A stretch of 5,457 nucleotides of DNA, from NCBI GenBank assembly GCA_050696075.1, contig JBOGUF010000048.1, positions 1 through 5,457 of the forward strand, in the 5' to 3' direction. The position numbers and the translations under genes are program-made. Source of the DNA: JBOGUF01 sp050696075 (lineage in GTDB: Bacteria > Chloroflexota > Chloroflexia > Thermomicrobiales > UBA6265). How positions within the stretch are numbered: position 1 is the first letter of the stretch; every line of letters starts with the position of its first letter. Below, one piece after another: positions 1 through 5,235 of the stretch. The notes below the pieces were generated by a model. It was given only the letters and a program-made list of their open reading frames with translations. It was not told where the DNA came from and made no database searches.

Positions 1-101
1 GCAGCCGCGTGCTGCGCAAGGTGCTCAGCCATACCCTGGTGACCCTGATCAGTGCCACCCTGGGGCATCCCCCCTTGCAACACGCCCACCTCCTGACCTG
101 A
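1..101 (+). CDS. C-terminal end of an insertion-sequence transposase (partial, probably IS982-like)
   Basis: Frame 3 is open from the window edge to a TGA at 99-101 and gives 32 residues ending in LSHTLVTLISATLGHPPLQ followed by HAHLLT. The pattern of a basic residue cluster, a hydrophobic helix with 'HT', then 'LGHPPL' and a short leucine-rich tail resembles the C-termini I remember for IS982-type DDE transposases; this is recognition by memory, not a search. The catalytic residues would lie upstream of the window and cannot be seen. Support for a mobile element comes from the 10-bp motif at 131-140, which sits about 30 bp after the stop codon, where a terminal inverted repeat would be expected. 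It could instead be the tail of an unrelated protein. The family assignment is the weakest part of the call. Confidence 0.45.
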   Translation, partial: SRVLRKVLSHTLVTLISATLGHPPLQHAHLLT

Positions 102-109
102 AATTACCT

Positions 110-140
110 GCACACGGGGTTAACTACATTGCCCCAGGGT
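110..140. mobile_element. Probable right end of the insertion sequence
   Basis: Thirty bases beyond the transposase-like stop codon the sequence ends in GCCCCAGGGT (131-140). Read inward from the end, the terminus begins ACCCTGGGGC, and the same ten bases occur at 171-180 in the opposite orientation. An IS whose tip reads 5'-ACCCT would fit. The other end of the element is outside the window, so neither the inverted repeat pair of the element itself nor a target duplication can be tested here. Confidence 0.35.
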
Positions 141-180
141 CGTCGACCGCGCAACAGCGCGGTGATGGATACCCTGGGGC
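131..180. repeat. Nested inverted repeat (10-bp outer stem, 7-bp inner stem)
   Basis: GCCCCAGGGT at 131-140 is perfectly complementary to ACCCTGGGGC at 171-180. Inside it, ACCGCGC (146-152) and GCGCGGT (157-163) form a second perfect stem around an AACA loop. Internal loops of 5 and 7 nt separate the two stems. There is no T-run after it, so a classical intrinsic terminator is unlikely. It may protect the neighbouring operon from read-through out of the IS, or it may be a small palindromic element or two abutting IS ends. Confidence 0.6.
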
Positions 181-201
181 TTACCGTGCAAGGATGCCTC
201 A

Positions 202-230
202 TTGACGCCGCCAACCATCTTCGGTATCGT
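202..230 (+). promoter_or_regulatory. Candidate sigma70 promoter of the ABC transporter operon
   Basis: TTGACG (202-207) matches the -35 consensus at five of six positions. It is followed after exactly 17 bases by TATCGT (225-230), which matches the -10 consensus at four of six, including the key T-A and final T. Transcription would start near 237, leaving an untranslated leader of about 95 bases that contains the heptamer repeat. No other box pair of this quality was seen between the IS end and the first permease gene. In GC-rich DNA a chance match is less likely, but it remains possible. Confidence 0.45.
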
Positions 231-264
231 CCCACCCGCGAGCGAGATCGGGAGCTAGCCTGCC

Positions 265-296
265 GCCTTGAGCCTTGAGCCTTGAGCCTTGAGCCT
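265..296. repeat. Heptanucleotide tandem repeat, four full copies of GCCTTGA plus a partial
   Basis: Copies start at 265, 272, 279 and 286 and are identical; a fifth stops after GCCT at 296. The array lies in the presumed leader of the transporter operon, 38 bases before the start codon. Tandem heptamers are known as dispersed elements in several bacterial genomes. Such arrays can gain or lose units by slippage, which here would alter leader length. Confidence 0.85.
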
Positions 297-333
297 GGTT
301 GGGGGTTGAGGGCGGACGCCGGAGATGATCCCT

Positions 334-1308
334 ATGGCCGTCGTCTCGCAATCGCAACCCGGACAACGCATCGATCCGCGGCAGGTCGCGCCGCGCGGCG
401 CGTGGGGGCGGCGGGTGCTGGGGCGCGATTGGCAAATCGCCTGGCTCTTCGTCCTGCCGCTGGCAGTGATCCTGGCTGGGTTCGTTGCCTATCCCTTCGT
501 CGCCGGGATCGTCCTCTCGTTTCAGCACAAGGTGATCGGCGGCGAGGCGACCTGGATCGGGTTCGATAACTTCCGCGCCCTGCTCATCGGCGACCAGTAC
601 AGCGCGGTCTTCTGGAAGTCGGTCTGGGTCTCCCTCGTCTACACGGCGGTCGCGGTGGCGGTCAAGCTGGCGCTCGGCATGTGCATGGCGCTGCTGCTGA
701 ACGAGCCGTTCCGCGGCCGGACGTTCATGCGCGCCCTCCTCTTCCTGCCCTGGGCGGTGCCGACGATCATCGTCGGCCTCACCTGGCGCTGGATCTACGA
801 CGGCAGCCTCTCCGGCCTGCTCAACCACGTCCGCGTCGAGTACCTCGGCCGCGATACGCTCATGCAATTCCTCGCCAACCCCGACCTGGCCCTCTGGTCG
901 GTGATCGCGGTCGCCATCTGGCAAGGCACCCCCTTCTACACGATGATGTTCCTCGCCGGGATGCAGGCGATCCCCAACGACCAGTACGAGGCGGCGGCGC
1001 TGGATGGGGCCAACGTCTTCCGCCGCTTCCGCGACGTCACCCTGCCGGGGTTGCGGCCGGCGATCATCGTCACCGCACTGCTGTCGACGATCTGGACGGC
1101 CAATAGCATCAACTTCATCTTCGTCCTCACCCGCGGCGGGCCGGTCGACGCGACGATGACCTTCCCGATGCTTGCCTACGAGATCGGCATCGCCGGGGCG
1201 CGTCAGCTCGGGCTAGCCGCCGCCGTCTCCGTCCTCTTCTTCCCGCTCTTCATCGTCGTGATCTACCTCCTGACCAAGCGGATGCTCTCGGCCGAGGGGA
1301 GGGCCTAA
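334..1308 (+). CDS. Sugar ABC transporter permease, MalF/UgpA-like (CUT1 family)
   Basis: One of two integral membrane subunits that form the translocation channel of a binding-protein-dependent importer for sugars or related polyols. The 324-residue protein has a cytoplasmic, arginine-rich start followed by six probable membrane segments at about 37-63, 97-122, 132-150, 186-210, 241-263 and 294-314. The EAA loop that docks onto the ATPase is clear: E219-A-A-A-L-D-G225, then the conserved L-P at 237-238. A GGP motif at 268-270 is typical of MalF-type subunits. I chose ATG 334 because GGAG at 321-324 lies nine bases before it; the ATG at 325 directly abuts that Shine-Dalgarno and would add only MIP. 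The stop codon is five bases before the next permease, so the two are surely co-transcribed. The substrate cannot be read from the sequence. Confidence 0.93.
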   Translation: MAVVSQSQPGQRIDPRQVAPRGAWGRRVLGRDWQIAWLFVLPLAVILAGFVAYPFVAGIVLSFQHKVIGGEATWIGFDNFRALLIGDQYSAVFWKSVWVSLVYTAVAVAVKLALGMCMALLLNEPFRGRTFMRALLFLPWAVPTIIVGLTWRWIYDGSLSGLLNHVRVEYLGRDTLMQFLANPDLALWSVIAVAIWQGTPFYTMMFLAGMQAIPNDQYEAAALDGANVFRRFRDVTLPGLRPAIIVTALLSTIWTANSINFIFVLTRGGPVDATMTFPMLAYEIGIAGARQLGLAAAVSVLFFPLFIVVIYLLTKRMLSAEGRA

Positions 1309-1313
1309 ACATC

Positions 1314-2207
1314 ATGGCGACGATCACCCGGGCCACCACGGCCTCCCAAGCGGTCAACCGGTGGACCTTCACGAATTGGCTGATGCGGCGGGGATTCCGC
1401 AAGCTCGTCTTGGTGCTGGGACTGACGATCTTTTCGATCTGGACCCTCGTCCCCTTCGTCTGGATCCTGGAAACGTCGATCAAGTTCGACCGGGACATCT
1501 ACCGCAACGTCACCATCTTTCCGACGACCGTCACGCTCGACCAATACCGCGAGGTGCTGGGGGAGACGTCGTTCTTGACCTACTATCGCAACAGCTTCAT
1601 GGTCGCCACGGCGACGACGGCGGTGGCGATGGCGATCGCCATCCTGGCGGCCTACGCGCTGACGCGGCTCAGCTTTCGCGGGCGCACCTTCCTCGCCCGC
1701 GCCACGATCGTCACCTACCTGATCCCGGCGTCGCTCCTCTTCATCCCGCTCTTCCAGATCGCCAATCAACTGCGTCTGACGGACAAGGCGGCCGGTCTGG
1801 TCGTGATCTACCTGATCTTCTCCGTCCCTTTCTCGACCTGGCTGGCGATCTCCTACTTCAACACCATCCCGTCCGACCTGGAAGACGCGGCGCTGGTCGA
1901 CGGCGCGAACCGGCTCCAGGCGCTCGTCTCGATCTTCGTGCCACTGGCGCTGCCGGCGCTGGCCGTCATCGCCCTCTTCACCTTTACCCACGCCTGGAAC
2001 GAGTTCCTCTTCGCCATGCTGCTCATCGGCCGCGACTCGCAGAAAACGCTGCCGGTCGGCCTCACCGACTTCGTCCGCGGCGACACCTTCCATTGGGGTC
2101 TGCTCATGGCCGGCTCGCTGATGGCCGCCCTACCGCCGGTGCTGATCTATTTCGTCATGCAGCGGTGGGTGGTCTCCGGTCTAGGCGGCGGGGCGATCAA
2201 GGGGTAG
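1314..2207 (+). CDS. Sugar ABC transporter permease, MalG/UgpE-like (CUT1 family)
   Basis: Second channel subunit and partner of the preceding permease. It has 297 residues with probable membrane segments at about 30-52, 95-117, 129-150, 161-181, 211-233 and 262-282. The ATPase-docking EAA loop appears as L189-E-D-A-A-L-V-D-G-A198, followed by the V-P at 209-210. The WNEF motif (228-231) and the C-terminal GGGAIKG (291-297) are hallmarks of MalG/UgpE-type subunits, whose tails commonly end in G-A-x-K-G. The length is close to the usual 270-300. GGGGAGG (1296-1302), inside the end of the upstream gene, is the probable ribosome binding site, which suggests coupled translation. No nucleotide-binding subunit follows, so a shared ATPase encoded elsewhere is inferred. 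Confidence 0.93.
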   Translation: MATITRATTASQAVNRWTFTNWLMRRGFRKLVLVLGLTIFSIWTLVPFVWILETSIKFDRDIYRNVTIFPTTVTLDQYREVLGETSFLTYYRNSFMVATATTAVAMAIAILAAYALTRLSFRGRTFLARATIVTYLIPASLLFIPLFQIANQLRLTDKAAGLVVIYLIFSVPFSTWLAISYFNTIPSDLEDAALVDGANRLQALVSIFVPLALPALAVIALFTFTHAWNEFLFAMLLIGRDSQKTLPVGLTDFVRGDTFHWGLLMAGSLMAALPPVLIYFVMQRWVVSGLGGGAIKG

Positions 2208-2288
2208 GCGGTGCGGTCGCGGGGTTTCAATGCCGGGCAGCCAGCATCGGCGCGAAAGGAGGAATCCGATCCCAATCAATCACCCAAC

Positions 2289-2302
2289 GTTAGGCGCATA
2301 AC
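2289..2302. promoter_or_regulatory. Near-palindrome resembling a LacI/GalR-type operator
   Basis: The 14 bases GTTAGGCGCATAAC are palindromic except for one mismatched pair, with a central CG. LacI/GalR operators are typically palindromes of this size with CG at the centre, and such regulators often control CUT1 importers. It lies 27 bases before the GTG of the binding-protein gene. A single short near-palindrome can arise by chance, and no regulator gene is in the window. Confidence 0.3.
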
Positions 2303-2314
2303 ACGCACAACATC

Positions 2315-2323
2315 AAAGGAGGT
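2315..2323 (+). promoter_or_regulatory. Strong ribosome binding site fixing a GTG start for the binding protein
   Basis: AAAGGAGGT is essentially a full anti-16S match. Its GGAGG core ends seven bases before GTG 2330 and ten before the adjacent GTG 2333, so the first GTG is preferred. Its strength fits the need for more binding protein than permease. Confidence 0.8.
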
Positions 2324-2329
2324 AGACCC

Positions 2330-3673
2330 GTGGTGACGCGTTCCCGGCACACGACGATCAACCGGCGGTCCTTCCTGGCGGGGTCGGCGGCCCTCTCCGC
2401 CGCGGCGGCAGTCGGCCCGCGCTCGATCAGACGCGCCTCGGCCCAAGATTGCGAGCGGTTGACGGTCTGGGGCGTCGTTTCGTTCACGCCCGAAGGCGAC
2501 GAGCTGCTCGGCCAGCAGATGGTCGAGTGGGGCGAGGAGAATGGGATCGAGGTCGAGTACGTCCCGACCGCCGGCTCGGACTATACGATCAAGGTTGCCA
2601 CGGCGGTCGAGGCCGGCACCGTGCCCGACGTGGTGATGATGCTCGGCGACCTGACCCACTTCTACGTGGCGCAAGATCGGCTGGTCGACCTGACCGACGT
2701 CTACACCGAACTGAAAGACCTGGCTGGCGGCATGTACGAGACGCTGCTGCCGCACGTCCAGGTCGGCGAGCAGATCTACTCGATCCCGATGGAATCCGAC
2801 CTGAGCGTGATGTACGCTCGCCTCGACCTGATCGAGGAGGTCACCGGCGCGCGTGAGGCGCCGACGACGCTCGACGAGTTGGAAGAGATCGCGCGTGAGA
2901 TCAACAACCCGCCGCAACAATACGGCATCGGTCTCGTCACCGCCCGCACGCCGGACACCGGCGGCAACGTCGAGCAGATCATCTTCGCCGAGGGCGGCAC
3001 GCTGGTCGACGAGGCGGGCGTGCCGGCGATCAACTCCCCCGGCGCCGTCGCCGCGCTGACCCGGATCAAGCGCTGGTGGGACGACGAGCTGATCCCGCCC
3101 GACTCCCCATCGTGGGACGACGCCGGCAACAACCAATCGTATCAGTCGGGGCAGTCGGCCTTCGTCTTCAACCCGGCCTCGATTTTTGCCTACCTCGAAG
3201 CGAACGACCCGGACCTACTCGCCGACACGACGCAGGCGCCCATCCCGGCCGGCCCGGCGGGAGCCTTCCCCGGCGTCGGCACCTGGTCGTGGTCGATCTT
3301 CAACAGCAGCACCTGCGTCGATCAGGCCAAGAGTCTCATTACGGCGATCATGCAGCCGGACAAGCTGCAAGCGGTCTACGAGCAGGTAGGCGGGCGCTGG
3401 TATCCGGTCTACCGCGACCTGACTCAGGCGCCGTGGTGGAAGGAGCGCCCCTTCTTCGACGAGTTCCCGGAGATCATCGAGAACGCGCGCGAGCGCTGGC
3501 ATCCGGCCCAGGCCTCGCCGACGCTGCTCACGCAGATCAGCGCGTTCGACCAAAAGTTGATCATCGCCGACATGATCCAGGATGTCCTGATCAACGGAAC
3601 AGCGCCGGAAGAAGCGGCCGCCAAGGCGCAAACGAACATGGAGCAGACGTTCGAGGAAGCGGCGGGCGCATAG
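2330..3673 (+). CDS. Extracellular solute-binding protein (family 1) of the sugar ABC importer, Tat-exported
   Basis: A 447-residue periplasmic or cell-surface receptor that binds the ligand and delivers it to the two permeases encoded just upstream. A Tat signal is visible: N11-R-R-S-F-L16, then an alanine-rich hydrophobic stretch (17-29) and an A36-S-A38 cleavage site before Q39. There is no lipobox cysteine, so the mature protein is probably not a lipoprotein unless held otherwise. Family features include PDVVMML (99-105), Y150-S-I-P followed by a short loop to MYARLDL (161-167), and the segment SGQSAFVFN (273-281). Aromatic residues that could stack on a sugar are frequent (W249, W250, W262, W319, W321). 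The only two cysteines, C41 and C329, would both be in the mature protein. The length fits family 1 proteins of 400-450 residues. The exact ligand is unknown. Confidence 0.93.
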   Translation: MVTRSRHTTINRRSFLAGSAALSAAAAVGPRSIRRASAQDCERLTVWGVVSFTPEGDELLGQQMVEWGEENGIEVEYVPTAGSDYTIKVATAVEAGTVPDVVMMLGDLTHFYVAQDRLVDLTDVYTELKDLAGGMYETLLPHVQVGEQIYSIPMESDLSVMYARLDLIEEVTGAREAPTTLDELEEIAREINNPPQQYGIGLVTARTPDTGGNVEQIIFAEGGTLVDEAGVPAINSPGAVAALTRIKRWWDDELIPPDSPSWDDAGNNQSYQSGQSAFVFNPASIFAYLEANDPDLLADTTQAPIPAGPAGAFPGVGTWSWSIFNSSTCVDQAKSLITAIMQPDKLQAVYEQVGGRWYPVYRDLTQAPWWKERPFFDEFPEIIENARERWHPAQASPTLLTQISAFDQKLIIADMIQDVLINGTAPEEAAAKAQTNMEQTFEEAAGA

Positions 3674-3675
3674 GG

Positions 3676-3706
3676 CTCAGGGGCCAGGAGTCAGGAGTCA
3701 AGGACT
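3676..3706. repeat. Degenerate heptamer repeat after the binding-protein gene
   Basis: Two exact copies of CAGGAGT (3685-3691, 3692-3698) are followed by a variant, CAAGGACT (3699-3706), and preceded by GGCTCAGGGGC (3674-3684). The seven-base period matches the array at 265-296, whose complement also contains GGCTCAAGG. Within it, GAGTC and GACTC (3695-3707) could pair around an AAG loop, but the stem is short. Confidence 0.6.
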
Positions 3707-3730
3707 CGCCCTGAAGGATGTGAGGCGATT

Positions 3731-3763
3731 GAGGAGCGAGCCCATTTCTGGCGCTCGCTCCTC
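3731..3763. terminator. Hairpin between convergent genes, probable bidirectional terminator
   Basis: GAGGAGCGAG (3731-3740) is perfectly complementary to CTCGCTCCTC (3754-3763), and C3741 with G3753 adds an eleventh pair around an 11-nt loop. It sits 57 bases after the stop of the binding protein and ends two bases before the stop of the minus-strand Uma2 gene. No U-tract follows on either strand, so it is not a textbook intrinsic terminator. Its position between convergent genes supports a role in ending both transcripts or in protecting their 3' ends. Confidence 0.6.
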
Positions 3764-3765
3764 GG

Positions 3766-4311
3766 CTACTTGAAGATGTCTGCGACAGCCAGTCGGAAAT
3801 CGGGCAGGATTGGGGCGCCGTCGAGTTCGTCGCCTTCGCGGTAAAGCATCGCCGGCTGATCGGGTCGATAAACGGCGACGACGCGGTCGCGCGGTTTCAC
3901 CCACCAAACCAGGGGCACCCCGGCTCCGAGATAGAGGTCGACCTTCTCTTGCACCTTGCCGGGGCGATCCGACGGCGACATGACCTCGACGGCGAAGTCC
4001 GGCGGGACCGGACAGAAGCCCTCGAACTCGATCCCTTGCGGCAACCGTTCCGCCCGGATGAACCCCACGTCGGGTGCGACCATGACGTCGGGATCGCGCA
4101 GGAGGACAAACCCCCCTTCCGCGCTGGTGACAAAGCCTAGATCCCGCTCCTCGACATGAAGAGCGACACGGACGTGGATACGACTGGTGATAATGCTCGG
4201 ACCCACGAAGCTCGGTGACACCTCGCGCAGCTCTCCTCGGATCAGCTCGTAAGGAACGTCCGATCCCATTGCCTCCACGTCTTCAACGGTGTAGAGCTTG
4301 GTCGTTACCAT
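3766..4311 (-). CDS. Uma2 family protein (PD-(D/E)XK nuclease-like fold, formerly DUF820)
   Basis: A 181-residue protein of the Uma2 family, which has a restriction-endonuclease-like fold; these proteins are abundant in cyanobacteria and Chloroflexota and their biological role is poorly defined. Characteristic segments are Y21-ELIRGELREVSPS34, A79-PDVGFI85, P104-DFAVEVMSP113 and the region Y127-LGAGVPLVWWVKPRDR143. The acidic residues E27, D81 and E109 are the likely metal-binding set, with K119 or K123 as possible catalytic lysines. I chose the ATG at 4311 because a GAGG lies eight bases upstream on this strand. The frame stays open to an ATG at 4377, which would add 22 residues unlike the family. 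It stands alone, convergent with the transporter and divergent from the next gene. Confidence 0.88.
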   Translation of the reverse strand: MVTTKLYTVEDVEAMGSDVPYELIRGELREVSPSFVGPSIITSRIHVRVALHVEERDLGFVTSAEGGFVLLRDPDVMVAPDVGFIRAERLPQGIEFEGFCPVPPDFAVEVMSPSDRPGKVQEKVDLYLGAGVPLVWWVKPRDRVVAVYRPDQPAMLYREGDELDGAPILPDFRLAVADIFK

Positions 4312-4566
4312 GGTTCTTACCTCGTGCATCGCCTGTCTGCTGCGAGACTCGCCTTCATACCGAATCCATGTTACCACCCCGCCCCGTCAGCACTCAGCGT
4401 ACGGACGAATGACGGTCCCGTCCGGCTGGCGGATCGGGGCCAAGCGCCGTTGGGTGGGTAATTCGAGGCGAGAGGAGTCGAAATCAAGAATGTATTGCGG
4501 ACGGCAAGGCATGCGACGGAGCCGGTACCGCGCAGCACGATGGCGTCGAGGAAGGAGCGTGCGCTT

Positions 4567-4584
4567 ATAGCCCGAGATGGCTAT
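4567..4584. promoter_or_regulatory. Inverted repeat abutting the TTGACA box, possible operator
   Basis: ATAGCC (4567-4572) and GGCTAT (4579-4584) are perfect complements separated by six bases. The right arm shares its last base with the TTGACA at 4584-4589. That would be a natural position for a repressor or activator site if the box is a real -35 element. It is a short repeat, so chance is possible. Confidence 0.35.
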
Positions 4585-4605
4585 TGACATTGGGGGGGGT
4601 ATGCT
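4584..4605 (+). promoter_or_regulatory. Perfect -35 box with a G8 tract in the spacer; promoter unproven
   Basis: TTGACA (4584-4589) is a perfect -35 hexamer upstream of the thioredoxin-fold gene. The best -10-like hexamer, TATGCT (4600-4605), is only ten bases away; a 17-base spacing would place the poor hexamer GCTGTA at 4607-4612. Eight consecutive G (4592-4599) make up most of the gap. The spacing as read is not canonical, so this is a candidate only. Confidence 0.25.
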
Positions 4606-4659
4606 AGCTGTAAGCAATACGTCGCATCAACATTAATCCGGGATCCGGAGGAACGGGTG

Positions 4660-5235
4660 ATGGCTATCGTCGTCGGTGTCGCGTTCCTCACCGTTGCGTT
4701 GGCACTCATCGCGCTGACGCTCCTGTTGATCCTGCGCATCGGCTTCGGCCGGCTGGAGAGCGCGATCGGCATTGAGCGCGACGGCCCGAAGCGAGGGATA
4801 GCTGCTCCTGAGTGGCGCCGACCCGATTTCTCCGGCACGGAGCAGGGGAGTCCCAGTGGCAGCCGCTGGCAGATCCTGCTCTTCGCGGACCATTCCCTGG
4901 CCTCATTCCCTGACTTGGTCGCCGGCAGCAACCGGATGCACGCTGACATCCCGGATTTCGAAGTCGTCGTCCTGACGCGCAAGACGGCTAACCTGAACGC
5001 GGCGACCGCCAGGGAACTGGGGATCGAGGCGCCGATTGTGCCGGTGGATCAGACATTCTACGATCGCTTCAATGTCCGGGTGATGCCATACGGCGTGCTC
5101 CTCGATCCACAAGGAATAGTACGCTGGGCGAGCGTCGCGAGCCACGAGGCACCGCTACGGCGCGAGCTACGCCTGGCGCGGGAGGACGCTGCTGCGGATC
5201 AGGCGATCGCCTCCGTCGAAGGAGCCCTCGCATGA
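4660..5235 (+). CDS. Membrane-anchored thioredoxin-fold protein, MauD/TlpA-like, lacking all cysteines
   Basis: A 191-residue protein with one N-terminal membrane segment (about 2-27) and a thioredoxin-like domain facing outward. The fold is suggested by the strand QILLF (71-75), a later strand EVVVL (101-105), V126-V129 leading to FYDRFNVRVMPYGVLLDPQG (133-152) with the cis-proline at P143, and IVRW (153-156). This is the layout of MauD and TlpA-type proteins. Where these have a CxxC motif after the first strand, this protein reads A76-D-H-S-L-A-S-F-P84, so the positions expected to be cysteines appear to be L80 and F83. There is no cysteine anywhere, so classical disulfide chemistry is excluded. 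ATG 4660 is preferred over GTG 4657 because GGAGG (4647-4651) lies eight bases before it. It overlaps the following MauE-like gene, implying a joint function. Confidence 0.75.
   Translation: MAIVVGVAFLTVALALIALTLLLILRIGFGRLESAIGIERDGPKRGIAAPEWRRPDFSGTEQGSPSGSRWQILLFADHSLASFPDLVAGSNRMHADIPDFEVVVLTRKTANLNAATARELGIEAPIVPVDQTFYDRFNVRVMPYGVLLDPQGIVRWASVASHEAPLRRELRLAREDAAADQAIASVEGALA
5219..5235 (+). promoter_or_regulatory. Ribosome binding site and ATGA overlap coupling the last two genes
   Basis: AAGGAG (5219-5224) lies seven bases before ATG 5232. That ATG overlaps the TGA stop (5233-5235) of the upstream gene, the usual arrangement for translational coupling. A second ATG at 5235 follows directly and could also serve. 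Confidence 0.75.

Larger units (their letters stand above)
4312..4659. other. Divergent intergenic region of about 350 bases
   Basis: This stretch separates the Uma2 gene from the thioredoxin-fold gene and must hold promoters for both. I see an inverted repeat at 4567-4584, a TTGACA box at 4584-4589, a G8 tract at 4592-4599, and the ribosome binding site of the next gene. A minus-strand frame (4387-4617) of up to 76 codons is open, with a run of basic residues in its middle and the C-terminus TVIRPYAEC. It has no ribosome binding site before its TTG or internal ATG and resembles nothing I recognise, so I do not call it a gene. No RNA gene was evident. Confidence 0.5.

Noticed and set aside
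2..202. Plus-strand frame open from the window edge to 202
   Set aside because: It overlaps the transposase-like tail in another frame and continues through the IS end and hairpin; its proline-rich translation resembles no protein.
199..924. Minus-strand open frame of 241 codons over the operon leader and first permease
   Set aside because: Mostly antisense to the permease and crosses the heptamer repeat; the translation shows no domain and has the charged composition of a shadow frame.
1305..2093. Long minus-strand open frame of 262 codons opposite the second permease
   Set aside because: It lies antisense to a clear membrane permease, and its translation is a low-complexity, charged (R/D/E/G-rich) sequence typical of shadow frames in GC-rich DNA.
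1361..2293. Plus-strand frame of 310 codons overlapping the second permease
   Set aside because: It is a frame-shifted reading of the permease gene, full of R, G, H and P, while the permease frame shows all the family motifs.
2230..2301. Possible 23-residue leader peptide before the binding-protein gene
   Set aside because: It has no convincing ribosome binding site, and its composition is mixed; nothing beyond an open frame supports it.
2276..3136. Minus-strand open frame of 286 codons opposite the binding protein
   Set aside because: Same reason: it is the complement of a well-recognised gene, with arginine- and aspartate-rich content and no recognisable domain.
4387..4617. Minus-strand frame of up to 76 codons between the Uma2 and thioredoxin-fold genes
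   Set aside because: No ribosome binding site before TTG 4617 or the internal ATG, it runs through the G8 tract and the inverted repeat, and I recognise no family. A conserved homologue would change this view.
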